Assembly (NCBI RefSeq): GCF_001522545.3 | Contig: NC_031771.1 | Location: 32,871,090 to 32,935,089 of the forward strand | DNA length: 64,000 nucleotides | Direction: 5' to 3' | From: Parus major | Taxonomy: Eukaryota; Chordata; Aves; Passeriformes; Paridae | Shown here: piece by piece, positions 49,656-62,466 of the stretch | How the letters are laid out: the number at the start of each line of letters is the position of its first letter | How positions within the stretch are numbered: position 1 is the stretch's first letter | Notes under the pieces: model-generated | What the model was told of the DNA's origin: nothing | The model's database searches: none | The model's input: the letters and a program-made list of their open reading frames with translations, nothing else | Made by a program: the position numbers and the translations under genes

Positions 49656-52600
49656 CTTATGCACCTGTATAGTATCACCAGGTATATGGGGAAGCAATTC
49701 CACAGTTCTTAACTTTTGTTGAATAAATTTAGGCTACAATTATTTTACTGTCAGCTTTGAATCTTTGAGCTTCTTCTGCATCTTGACAGAATAGTTTGAG
49801 CAAAATCATTTCAGTTTCTAAGGTGAACTGAAGTACTACCATTAAGAAACTAGAAAGATATAATCATTATTCTTTGTTGTTTAGTGATATCCTGACCTGT
49901 ATTAAATCAGAGATTAAATTCTCACTTTACATAAATAAGCATCATTCTCTTTATTTCAGTCTTATCCATTTGGATTAATTCCAGCTGTGGTCCTGTTACA
50001 GTGAATTCCTCTTCAGCTTACAAGCTTATAAGATTGAATCATTATAATATACACAATGGCTAGGTATTGTTCCAGCGGCTCAGATTCCTTAGAGTGATGA
50101 AAGAGAAAAGCTATTCCTTAAAGGATGTTATTAAACCTTTTCTGTCACTTCAGTATGTAAGACAAAAAATAGCCACATCATTATTGGCTAATTATGGTCA
50201 TTGCTAAGTGCACTAAGTACAATGATTCTAGTGTTTTACTTGTATCTTGCTGCTTCCCCACCAATAATGATTCTTTTGGCACAGTTGATGAAGTTGTTTA
50301 GGGAGATTAATTTCCATTTCTCTAAACTCAGTAAAAGCAATTTTTAGCTGCTATCTTGGTACCTCTTTAATCTGCCACATATTAAGTTGTTTTCCTGGCT
50401 CTCAGAGATGTATCTTCACAGACTCTATAACTGCCATCTTAAGCATATTAAGCATTTTGATATTTTCTGAGTTATTCCACAAAAGTAATTGCTAGTGTAA
50501 TGCATACTAGTGAATCCCTAGTATCCAGGATTTACAATTTGCCACTGCACTGCAATGTTCTGATATTATTCATTGGGATTTTACTTAACACAGATAAAAT
50601 TAAGATGAAAGGTGCAAAATCCAAAGGGAGCTAAGCACAGTTTAATGGAGATAGTTAATTTACTTATTCCAAAAGCAAAAACCTGTTGTGACATTTTGCT
50701 CCTTCCTTCATACAACAGACAATTAATGTAATCAGGAATTCAACCCTGGAACAATTCTTTTAGTTTCTAATTTTTTGGAGGGAAGATTCAAATCCCAATT
50801 TTCCTCCTGAAAAAGAGTGTTGATTGTGCAGTGCTTTCCTCTTATATTCTGTATATAATGTTCTGTAAAATTAAGTTACAAATTAAGCTGTTATCCCAAA
50901 TTTTTCATGTTAACATGTTACACAGAAGAATTGATTTAACCAATTTAAAAGAAATAACATCAGAGGAACATTGCTTAAAATTTTCCTCTCTTATATACCT
51001 CTGGAGTTTTGGTTTGGTTTTGTTTCCTAGGGTTTGTGGGGTTTTTTTGACTGTAAATATACATGGTCAGGTGAATAAAATGCAGGTCTATGTCCCTTTT
51101 TTGTAGATTGTGCTTGACAATAGCTGCCTTTTTTGAATTCCTTATGTATTGTCAAGGTAAGAAAATGTAAGATCTCTTTTCCCTTCTACACTGCTCCTGA
51201 TGTCTAGCATCTCCAATTAAATCAAAGATTACAATCCCAGGAGTTTAAAATTATTCTGTCTTCTAGTCTTCATCAGAAAGTATTTTTAGAAATTGCTAAT
51301 TGGCAAATATTTCAAAGGCTATCATGACACATCATCGAGTGGAATCTGGGTCTGTAAAGGGGTCTTAGGGCATGTATTTGCTTCCCCTTGCTGGATTTCA
51401 CATCTCTTGTTTCCAATCACTCAGCACCATAAATGGGGAATATTCCATTAACATGAGTTACTCAATATCTATAGGTTTTGGTTATTACTACCAAATTCTC
51501 CAAAATGCACAGAGTTCAGAATTCTAAATGCTGGCAGTGTGGTGTTTGGTATATAATTTAAGAAAAAGTCTAATTTTGGCACTGTAAATGAAGAGATTTG
51601 CAAACAGGCTAATACCCAGACCTTCTCTCATGAAAGGCAGTCAGTCCTGCATTATTTACCATTCCAGTTATAAGTGCCTCTCACTGATGAAAAGATGCCG
51701 CTAATCATTTCAGAGGCACCTATTGTTATGAAGCAAGGAAATCTGCTATCAAAAATTTTTAAAAAATGCTTTTAATGAACAAAACTTGAAAGCCGATTTG
51801 ACAGAACTAATATTTTCTTGGGTTTTTTTCCTAAAATAGATGCTTAAATGTCTTCTGTAACACAAACAGGAAAAAAAAAAAAAAGATGAAGCACTTTTTT
51901 GCCCTAATTATTTCTGTTTTTATTTTTCATCTTCATTATTGGAAGAAAGAGCTACTGGTTTCCAGGATTTTAATTGCTGTTTATTAACTAGTACATCTTG
52001 CAGGAAGATTACAGAATTCTGTGAAGTCATTCCTGTAAATTTGTGATTGTCAATCAGATGCAGTTTCCACTCTTGCAAATGATCCAGAACAACCAGTGGC
52101 CAGTTTTTAATGGCTAAGTGGTGGTTGCTTTGAAAGACAGATTCTAAAAACTAATTTTATGCCTCTTAAATACTACTAAAGTTCAAGAGCTACAGAAGAT
52201 TTAAGTTAGATTATCTTTGGTTCCAGTTCAATTATTTTCTTTACTACATATTTTTACTTTGTTTTGATAGTCAGAATGTATCAATATCAATATTATTATA
52301 TATTGCTCTCTCTTGCATGGAAAAGGTGCTTTGATAAAAACAGGGTATTAATGAATTCATTGGTAAAAAGAAGAAAAGCCACAGAGATGATTCTGAAGTC
52401 TCCTTCAGTTCATAGTAATTACTGTAACCTAAAGCCCTGCATGTGTAAGTGCATAGGCACTTCAGCTGACTATTCCATGCTAATTAAGTGGGGATAAGAT
52501 CTTTGACCTTATCCTTTTTCACCTTCTTGTAAGTTTGATACATTATTAGTGACTGTTTTAAACGCTGAAAGACTCTGGCTCACATACATTACACAGGTGC

Positions 52601-55600
52601 TTTAAATGTGTTTAAAGGCTACTTACCACCTAAACTGACTCATTAAGGAGTATTACAGTCTCATATACAATTAACATTCAAGTCAGATGTATGAAACTTC
52701 TTTTTTCACTGGCTTTTATTCCAGTCTCCTCTTATTTTACTCATGTTTTTCAATGCCACTAAGTAAGCAAAAATGCTGCAATAATTGGAGTTGTATTTGG
52801 GCAGCTGATGTTTAATGATAGCTTTGATGTCAAGTCTTAGTGTTGTTTACTAGTTAGCCTTCCTTTCGGAATTAATAGTTTTTTCTTTTAAATCCTTCCT
52901 CTATATTCATTAAATACAGAATCCAAATTTCCTAGAGTCATAGACTGAATCTTCTGAAATTAAAGCTTCCAGTGAAGAAGATGCAAAGTTCTTTGCAAAT
53001 AATAGGTCACATCTTTACAGTGCAGATTTTTCATCTACAGATGATTTTTCAAGGGATGCAAAAAAAATTAAGATAAAAAGCTTTCAATTATTATGTATGT
53101 TTATTTGAAATATCCTCTCAATAATCAAGCGTGCATTTCTTCATGTTATAAAAGTTATTAATGTTTTTGGGACGGGACCTGGAGAAGTTCTCTTGTGTTA
53201 TTTTTTTTTTTATACAGAAACATTTCAGTACTGTATTTTCCTAGTAATTTATGAAGATCTCCAAAATGATGTTTTAAAAAATAACTAAACCCTAAATACA
53301 GGAAGCCAGGCAAATTAACTTTTTTCCCTTTTGATTTGCATGGCTTAAGAATGCTAAGGATTAAGTTGCAATCAGACAAGATGGTAAAACTCATAAATTC
53401 TATTTTAAGTCCTTCAATAGTTAGTACATATATAATATCGTTTTCTTATTGCAAAGGACTTTTCTGTGATGGAGAATAGTGCAGGGTACTCCTCAGCACA
53501 AGAATATGTGTAGCTTTGTTGTTTGTTAAAAAGTAGAAAAGCTCATAGTGTTTTTTGAAGGGAAGAAAACAGTCTCTGTTCCTTTTCTTCTATGTCTCTT
53601 CCCATGTGTACAGTGCCACTGTTGAGTGATCAGAGTCACCTGGAAGTCAGTGTTCTGACTCTGCAAAATGGTTTTGGCATTTTCATGATGGATTATTTAG
53701 TCCAAATTCCTTGTGAAATGGGCCTATTTTCTTTTTCTACCTAAATCTTCCACTGACAGCACTGCTTAATCAAGAGAATTGCTGTTACTTAAACTTGGCT
53801 AATAAGAAGGGTCTAGTACCAGCAGTTACTCTCTGCCCTGCCAATAATTGCCCAGCTGTATTTGTAGCTGGACCCTCTCAATATTTTTAGATAGACCTAA
53901 GTAGCTAGAAGTTAGCTGAAAAGGAAAGAGAAATGCTGAAGATAACTTCTCATGCCCGGTCTAATATATACGATGTAAAGAGTGAGCGTGGTACGTGCTT
54001 CCTTCAGGGTCAGGCACTGGCAGTAACCATAGTAAATATGGCATCAGAAGGAAAAAGAGTATTTCAAGGAACTTGGACTTGAAATTTCAGTGCTTGTGGT
54101 GGAGGGAAAAAGATATACCTCATAATATCTGTGTTGTAGACAAGCTCATGGTGCAACATCACTGCAGCTCTAGTACATACGTTGTTGTGTATAAGCACTG
54201 AATTCATTTACAAGATAAATGCCAGAACTGCACATCTAATTCCATACATAAAAATTAAGAAAAAGAAATTGTTCAAAAGTAATACATTCAGAAGTGACAC
54301 AGTAGGAATTTCTCAATAGATTACACACCTCAGAGTATATTAATTATTTTCTCCATTTTTCACGTTAGACTTGTATAAGTGTGTTTAATCACAATTCTTG
54401 AGAAAGAGATGTTGCTAAGTTATTTAAAAGCAACAAGAGTCACAGAATCTAAGGTTCTCTAAAGTCTGGATATGCAAGTTGACCTCTGTTTTATCTTATA
54501 ATAACAGTAAAAGATTTTTTTATAGAGGTTTAAAAATAGAATAAAAACAAAAATTATTTATCCTAATTATTGCTATACAAAAATTTTACATCTGACAATC
54601 TTTTCAAAGCTTGAAAAGTTCTATGAAAATATTTTTTAATTTAAAATTAGAAGCCAGTCTTTAAAAGATTTAAAGGTTGAATAGCTGAGATGCATCAAAA
54701 AGGCACTTACTTGTTCACATGCCCCAAAGAAAAAAAGGCCATTGATTTGCAATTTTTGTGTATGCAGGGTTGCTTATGAAATCTTTACTGTCAAAGTGAC
54801 TTTGAGTTCTGAATACCTGCTTATGTCTAAGCCCACAGAAACCTAGGTTGATACCAGTTTGTCATGTGAGAAAATAAAGATGTGAATGTGGAGCATACAA
54901 GGGAAAGAAAGAAATAATTTTTGAAGGAGGTAATTATTATAGGAGCCTCTAGTGGTCTTCATATACACTTGTATCAGTAGTCTCGGGGGTAGAAAACAAA
55001 CCCCAGAGAGTTTTCATACTTATTTCAGGAAAATAGTACTTATCTACCCCAGAAAAAGACTATGAATATTAAATATTTAATGTATTTGATAAGCTTAGAA
55101 AGTGAAAAGGAATTTAACAGTACTTGGTTTTAAGGATACATTTAAAGATGTCTAGTAAAATTGCCTGGTGTCTGACTATTGAGTAAAATAACCAAAAGAT
55201 CTGTATGTTGTTGTAATAATTCAGTATTTTTTGTGCATTAGTAATAATACATTTCTGTTGATCCTAGACATTTCCAGTGGCTTCAGTAACATGGGGCTTC
55301 TGTACATGGTCTTTGCCTTAATCTTATTGATCTGCATAGAATATTTTAAGAAATTGGGAAGTAACCCCTCAGATGAACTCACTGAAGAGATTCCCTTAAG
55401 TGGTTTTGCTTTCTTGAATTTAGTGTTCTTCCCTGTGCTATCTTGTCAATGTAGGAAGTCTGTGGGTTGATAATGTACAGTTACTCCCATAGTTTATAGG
55501 CAAAAATTTTGCATATTATGTCTGAGTTCTGGCCTTTTCTGAAACATCAATTCTTACTTAATTTGTTCTGTCCTGCTTCTGTAGATTTTTTTTCATATTA

Positions 55601-56827
55601 TTTCTCAGAGACCTGGTAGTGATTATACTTGCTGCAGAAAATTTGATGCAAGATGATGTTGCAGCTACAACTTGCTGATACCAGAGGAAAATTTAAAAAG
55701 AAAGGCATTGGAGTGTCAGGAATAGTAGCTGATGGGGGAAAAGAGTGGGAAAATGTAAGAGTGTCAGGCTGATTCCAATGGGGCACTTTTAAGGATGAAG
55801 AGTATTTATTATAGAAGTATGAGCAGAGTCTGACTGTCCAAGCTGTCTCTCCAGCCCTCTCCCAGTTTCCTGAAGCCTTTTTATTTGTGAAAAATGGCCC
55901 AGGACTCATCCCCATAGCAGAAAATTCTTTTCTGCACATTGAACTGAGGTATGTTGAAGTGGTTCTGGCAGCTACTGAGAGACTTGTATAAGGATCCAGC
56001 CTCCAAATTAGTGCCTGGCGCTCAAACTGAAAAGCAACATAAGAAATGCACCTCCAACAAACTGGATAGCACTGTGTTATATTTTTTTTCTTTCAAATAT
56101 TTGAGGTCCACTTCTGCAGTACTTCTTAAAGTTTGTTTTAAAATGTGGGTCTGTTGTTTTGCTGGCAAATGCATTTGGGAAAAAAGCAGTCAAGGAGAGT
56201 GTGTTGTGGTTGGTGGCAGGGAGAGGGAAGACTCATTTACCAAAAATATTGCTATGTTCCAAACAGAAACAATGTTACTATTATAATAGTTTATTTAGGA
56301 TGATAAGGCCATGGATCACTTTTCTTAATCTTGAAATTATGTATTCTTCTCCCTGGAGAGCAAATATTTAGTGGACTGTGTCAGTGTGCCAACCTTGTAC
56401 ATTTGTAACTCTGTCTTAAATCAGAAAGTAAGTGCTGTTTCTTGTTACAGACATATACCATAAGTTTCAAGAAGGTCTTAATTTTTATTGTTCAGCTAAT
56501 GACTGATAATAATGGAATTATTTTATGTATAAGCAGTCTTCACTTTTCATGTGATGTCAGGTGTGCTTAGGTCCTTTCCTTTTTGAGCAAGCAGTCTAGT
56601 TCTGAGTCTTGCAACTTTTCTTCATCAGCCTATCTCTGAAGCTGTATATGTAAAAGAAAAAAAAAAAGTGTTTTCTAGGGAAAGCTTATTAGGTCCTGTT
56701 CACTAGTATTATAACTAGTGGTTTGCAATCCATATTATTTAACATGAAGCCTGTTTTCATGTGACCAGACATTTTTTATGCTCTCAGAGCAAACTATTCT
56801 ATTTGAGTATAATTAATGTGGTACAAG
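49656..56827. other. Long unassigned non-coding stretch
   Basis: About 7 kb without a recognised gene or transposon. It contains a poly-A run near 51870-51884, a poly-T run near 53201-53211 and a 7-bp hairpin at 56701-56720 (CACTAGT / ACTAGTG). Frames up to 113 codons occur (55598-55939 minus, 55951-56286 plus), but none is recognisable. Confidence 0.55.
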
Positions 56828-56849
56828 TATATATATATATATATATATA
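56828..56849. repeat. (TA)11 microsatellite
   Basis: Twenty-two bases of perfect alternation of T and A, the purest dinucleotide run in the window. Likely variable in length between individuals. Confidence 0.95.
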
Positions 56850-58900
56850 ATCATGTAGTATGTATTATTTTGTTAGCTGCAAAACAACCAGGTTTTGGTC
56901 TACATCTTTACAAGACTGTTAACTAGATGTCTGTCATAATTTCAGTTTTGGTGAACAAGCCACAAAGACCTAGTTCTTTGATTATCTTAAAAGTCTTCAT
57001 CCATTTTTATGTAGATTTCCTTTGTCAGCTAGAGATCTCTCAGGTTGCTTCTACAGGGCAAGCGAAATACAAATTTTTGTCATACTCACCTCTGCAAGGA
57101 ATCAGTCTCCTTACTTTGGGCCACAGTGCTGTGAGATATTTCTGATCCATTTTAGAATTCTTTCATGTCTGTAGTCATGTTCTTCTACAGATTGTAATCG
57201 TCTGATTACCTTATAGCACATTGAAAGTGATTATATGAAGTTTTTTTTAGTTACAGAATACCATCCAAAAGGTAAAAAAAGTACGAAGGGCAATGTTGTT
57301 CTAAGGACAAAAATTAATGCTGTGACCTGGTTATAGCGCCTGAAAAATCTTACTAGTATCTCAAATATTAACCATCCATCATATTCCCTACGATTTCTCC
57401 TCATTTATTTGTTGGTAGTGCAAAATTTTCCATCCTTAATTTTTAAACATAGAATCCAAACAACTCTTACTGTGATTAATCAATCAATCCTTTAACTCTG
57501 CTGTGTAGCAAAACCATTCACACACCACATTGTTGCTGTCATCAACAATCTCTACTGACTTTATCCCTAACTTGCTAATTTTCAAAATACTGCTTGATGC
57601 AATGTTACCTCATTAGTCAGTTTCTCATCTGTTGAGATTATTTGGTATAAAGAAGGTGCAGATCCCTCCATAGGCTGGGAAGACTTAAATTCTGTCAGCA
57701 GTTCTCTTCTGTTTGTCTTTTTGGGTTTGTAGTGCTTGGTTGTGTGTAATATTTTGCACTCTAAGAATGCACACATCAGCAGCTTGCAATGAATATATCC
57801 GATTGCCAGAGGAATCGTGAAAGGAATACACTTTTTAAACAGTATATCAGGAGTGCTATCTTGATTTTAGAATTTGGGCCTCATCAGCAAGGTATTCCCC
57901 AGAAGACAATAAAACAAAACATGTTTCAGGAGAATTAGAGACCAGGGAAATTCTGTTCATGTCTTTAAATGAACTGACTCACAGTATGCTGTAGGATTTG
58001 GAGGGGAGGCAAAAGGCATCAGAGTAAACAGGTCAGTTGTAATGAAATGTTGAGAAATAAAATGTGGGCATGAATAAGAAGCACAGTTCTTCATCCCTCA
58101 AAACAAAAGCTACATAATTAAATCAAATTACTTATGCTCTGAGGGAAAGATAGGATTAAATTTCTGATTGGTATCAGAAATGCAAAATCATAGTAATTAG
58201 ACTCATGTTCTCAATATTAAAATCTGATTGTTATTCTCTGATAATATTAGCATTCTCATGTGCTTAGCAGTGCTTCAGTAAGGTTTATTTTCTAGCACAA
58301 GACTACCCTATATCTCAGCTCTCCAAAGTTGTAATGGATTAATTATATTTTAGTCATGCAGTAGTCCATACTTGTGTGGCCTGATAAAACACATCTTCAC
58401 TGCTAATCCAGACAGGTAATTAATAATAATATTGACACAAGGAAATAAATTATTATTTGAACACAGGAGGGGTTGCACAAAGGGGGTGGAGGCAACAACT
58501 GCTTTATGGGTGGCTGCCACTGATGGATTAACAGAGGCAGTGATGGGTGCCACTGACAGAGGGAAGCTCTTGACCCACAAAGTGAGAACAATGCTGCTTC
58601 ACTCTGGATTTTAGAAATTGAAAAAATTAGTCTACAGCATATAATAAGGCAACTGAGTTGTCAGCTGTCTGATGCTAAATACTGGGATTCTTGGAGTTCT
58701 TGGTGAGTTAGTTCAGTGCTTGCAAAGCACTGTATTTCATGGTGTATCCTTGCTGTGAGGATTTGCTGTGCGGGTGGACCACCTCTGACTCTGCAGCTGC
58801 TTGTGCTGTGAATCTCTTCTAAAGTAAGACTGTGCTGGGACCCCTACAAAATACCTGTCTTTCATCTACTGGTGATATTGATCTTTGATTGTTCAAGTTA
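56850..58900. other. Unassigned non-coding DNA
   Basis: No recognised gene. A less A+T-rich patch at about 58460-58610 is open on both strands and has an imperfect internal duplication of TGGGTG..CCACTGA (58507-58523 and 58543-58556). It is not assigned. Confidence 0.55.
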
Positions 58901-59480
58901 GGTAAGCCAGCTGTGGCCAAGAAGGCCACTGGCATCCTGGCTTGGATCAGCAATAGTGTGGCCAGCAGGACCAGGGCAGGGATTGTCCCCCCTGAACCAG
59001 CACTGGTGAGGCCACACCTCAAGTCATGTGTCCTGCTCTGGGCCCCTCACTACAAGAAGGACCTTGAGGTGCTGGAGCAAGTCCAGAGAAGGACAATGGA
59101 GCTGGTGAAGGGTGTGGAGCACAAGTCCTGTGAGAAACGACTGAGGGAGCTGGGGTTGTTTAGCCTGGAAAAAAGAAGGCTGAGGGGAGAACTTGTTCTC
59201 TAAAACTACCTGAAAAGGGTCAGCATCTTCTCCCAGGTAACAAGTGGCATGACAAGACGAAATGGCCTCAAATTGTGCCAGGGGAGGCTTAGAGTGGAGA
59301 TTAGGATAAATTTCACTGAAAGGGTGGTCAAGCAGCAGAATGTGCTGCCCAGGGAATTGTTTGAGTCACCAGCCCTGGAGGTATTTAAAAGATGGGTAGA
59401 TGTTGCACTTAGGAGCACCGGGTTCACAGTTGAACTCTATGATCTTAGAGGTTTTTTCCAACCTGAACAGTTCTGTGTTT
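58901..59480 (+). mobile_element. CR1 retrotransposon: ORF2 C-terminus and 3' end, best-preserved copy
   Basis: A 5'-truncated copy of about 580 bases, forward orientation. Translation from about 58905 gives the familiar CR1 ORF2 tail: [89 protein letters not shown] single TAA at 59201-59203 interrupts it. The same frame then continues with [20 protein letters not shown] and later [11 protein letters not shown]. At KRVSIFSQ it appears about eight residues shorter than the family pattern I remember. The 3' end has GATCTTAGAGGTTTTTTCCA then ACCTGAACAGTTCTGTG. The frames 58889-59203 and 59249-59593 are both parts of this element. It lacks most of the reverse transcriptase, so it is not mobile on its own. 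Confidence 0.96.
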
Positions 59481-61631
59481 CCATCATTATTATTCTCTTG
59501 TTGCCTTTTTGCCTTATCCCAAAGCTGCATTATGTGCACTTTGTGTGGCAGCAACTAACGCTTGCTGGTGCTTCTAGAGCTGAGTCTCAGTGAAACTCTA
59601 CCTATAGATTCGTGTTCTTTTGCATACATTTTTCTTCCTTTATCTGCTTTTAGAGCACATTGGAGGGTAGAAATGTATAACAGGGTTGATACTCAGAAAA
59701 GTACGTGTAACCTCTGCTTCACTTAGCAAAGCTTTTAAACATGATGCACTCTCTTGGACAGAGTCCTCCAGTCTGGCTCTAATCTATGAAAGGACAGAAG
59801 GCCACATACCGTGGCACACATTCTTTTTGAGAAATGACACATAACTTCCAGTATTTTGTATGAGGATGTGAGCAATGGAATATTGCAGTAAATAAACCTG
59901 CTTCAGGTTTTGTTTAACAATTAACTGAATTATTTATGTATGATTTGCTAAGTAACATATCTTTCTGTTTTCTAGCAGCTCCCTGATTCTCCTGCACAGA
60001 TAATGAAAATATTTTTCCTTTCTCTGCATTTCCTAAGTATCTCAGAGTTTCAGAAAAACAAAAAGCTGCAAGACCAAGAAACTTGTAAATTAGTTTAGCT
60101 TCTCATCAGTAATGTATTCTGCAGTGCATTACTATTTGCTTTTCTAGTCATAAAGATTCTGCTCCTATTCCTCTGTTAAAGTTGGGGTTTTTTTTCTGAA
60201 TTCATAGTCTTCTTTTTCCTTGCAGGGTTTTTTTTATTGTTTTATTGTCTAGATTTTTCTCTGTGTGTGTCTTTTACATTGTATTTTAAACTCCTAAAGT
60301 AAATGGTTGCCATTTTGTATTGTTTCTAACCGTTTTAAACCTTTCTGTTCTGAGGCAGAATTCTCTGCTATGCTTTGGTCTCCATGCTTTCCACAGTGTA
60401 AGACAATACTCCCAGTGGCCCTGCTTGTAGGCAGTGTGAAATGAGAAACTGGCAAGTAGTGCTCTTTTGGGATGCAGTTATTACACTTCGGATCCTGGAT
60501 GATTAATGAGATTTGGGTCTAGAAATGAGTATTATCATAATCGGATCTCTCTTGTATACTTGCATGCAGTATACCTGTGGTTTTTTAGAAGCCATGCTCT
60601 GAGCAGCACTAGTGCAGCTAGAATGTATTTCCTCTCACCCTGCACTGAAAATGCCAATTTCAGACTAAGAGATTTGCTGTGTCACCAGACCTCTACAGAA
60701 GAGAACAAAACTTGTCTGAAGAGTTAATCTCTCACTGCCAGTGTGTCCTCATTATCATCCAGAGCAGTGATTGATTTCTCTATGAGTTTAGAGACAGGAT
60801 AATGCCAGTATGATTTTTAGCAGTTGTATAATTAATGTGGTGATGTATTACATTTTGTGACTGCTATAACTTTGTAGGCTCTTGTTTAAAGTTTTTGTGT
60901 GGCTGGCATTTTTCCTATGTGTTTGTTTAATTTCAGTCTATTGATTCCTCTGACTAGGAAAGGTTTTCCTGTCTGAAAATCAGGAGAGGGACAATGTTTA
61001 TCTTCTGCTAAACCCACATTGCATAATTTTTTATATCTGGCTTCTCTGACTTTTACAATGCTGAGATCTCTGCAGGGTGTCTAAAGCTCTCATCACTTTC
61101 TTTCTCTTCTCTTTAAAGCTACCAAGAGATAAAACAGAGAATAATTGCTGCCATAATTACTGAAATTGTTTACACAGCTATACTATTTGTCAAATTTCAT
61201 TCTGCTTAAAAATGGGTCTTTATAGATCCAATTCACAGAGAATCAATAAAGAATAAGGACAATTAAAATTGAATTTTAATGCAAATGTGGCCTTTTCCCT
61301 ATTCTGCATGAACGCACATTTATTAGGCTCATAAACCCTCCTGTTGACAGCATACCATTGAAATAACCAAGAAAGAGCCATACTGTTATTGTTTCATGAG
61401 CCTTTGATATCAAGATTCATTTCCCTCCAGAAAAAGAATGAAAAGGTCAGTAACATGTCAGAGAAGTCTGTTCCAAAAGAGCTTGGGGACGTATTTGCCT
61501 AAATTTGCAAAGTCTGCAAGACTGATGGGCCAGATCCATGATGCAGTGACTTGTTTGAATAAGTATTTCACATAAAAGTGATCCAGTCCTTTATTCACAT
61601 ATTCCATTATTACTGAAAAGTTGTGATTATT
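59481..61631. other. Unassigned non-coding DNA, including a possible conserved block
   Basis: No recognised gene or repeat. The portion 61130-61420 has the motif density of a regulatory element (see findings). The rest looks ordinary. Confidence 0.5.
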
Positions 61632-61690
61632 GAATCACAAAGTGGTTGGGGTTGGAGGGGACGTCTCAAGATACTTCATTCAGTGCTGTG
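61632..61690 (-). mobile_element. Very short CR1 3'-end remnant
   Basis: GAATCACAAAGTGGTTGGGG followed by TTGGAGGGGACGTCTCAAGA resembles the reverse complement of the CR1 3' terminus (GAATCACAGAATGGTTGGGG... in the copies I know). Similarity fades after about 60 bases, so this is a heavily truncated insertion. Confidence 0.75.
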
Positions 61691-61848
61691 GCTGAGCTTT
61701 AATACTTATATTGCTTTAATTAATTAAATCTGTACCAACCACTTAAAAAAGGATTGAATGAAAATTAAGTATTCTGGGGTTTTTTAGGACTATGCTTTTA
61801 AATAAGATTCTTTGCAACTGAACAAATTGTTGGATCAACTCCACAGAT

Positions 61849-61868
61849 TTTTAAAATATATTTTAAAA
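61849..61868. repeat. Perfect 20-bp A/T palindrome
   Basis: TTTTAAAATATATTTTAAAA is its own reverse complement. In such A+T-rich DNA this may be chance; no adjacent function is seen. Confidence 0.8.
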
Positions 61869-62391
61869 TTCTGTAGTGAGGAAATGTACTTGTTTAACAA
61901 TTTTAAGCCGCACTGTACAGACTCACACTTAAAAGCTGAATGTTTATTTATGTACAGTAGATGCCCTGAAATGAGGCCTCTGAAAGGCAAATTATGAGTT
62001 ACAAGACTCATTTCATCTCAGGAAAATTCAGTCATATTCTCACAATGAGATGTAATAATAACTTCTGTGAATTCTAGAATCATAAGTGGTATTTCATGCG
62101 TTGATGTGTGATTGGACAAGTATCAGTCTTGCTGAGGCCAATCAATTCTTTAATGTGTAGGGAGAATAGAGGTTAAAGTGAGCAGGACAGTTTGGGACTG
62201 AGCAGTGGTTGAGTTCCCAGAACTAGGCTCCGTCTCTGGGTCAGAAACACATGCTATGGAAGTTAAGGCAGAACTGATAAGAAACTGAACACTTTAATCT
62301 TTCTAAAGTATGGATTCATTTTTTAAAAAACTTTACTCCTTCATGAGAGCCATGAAAATTGTTTTACTCTTTTTTCTTTTCTATGTTACAG

Positions 62392-62466
62392 GTACCATAG
62401 CAATGATTCTAGATATTTCATTGGCAGGAGCTTAGACTCCTTTCCATCCAGCAGCCATATTCAGAG
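62392..62466 (+). other. Candidate 75-nt coding exon (best in window, unverified)
   Basis: A strong acceptor (CTCTTTTTTCTTTTCTATGT, then TACAG) precedes 75 bases, followed by GTGAAT after CAGAG. One frame is open throughout: one leading base, 24 codons beginning YHSNDSRYFIGRSLDS and ending SSSHIQ, then two trailing bases. The segment is symmetric (phase 2 to phase 2). The peptide is rich in S, D, R and H, unlike the F/L/K-rich frames that A+T-rich noise gives here. The phase matches the 30-nt candidate at 20941-20970: GA from its end plus the leading G here makes a Glu codon. I do not recognise the protein. A single 24-codon open frame is not statistically strong by itself. Confidence 0.25.

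Noticed and set aside
54432..54484. GAGTCACAGAATCTAAGGTT, resembling a CR1 3' end
   Set aside because: It lacks the TTGGAAGGGACC block that follows in real copies, so only the octamer-like start matches.
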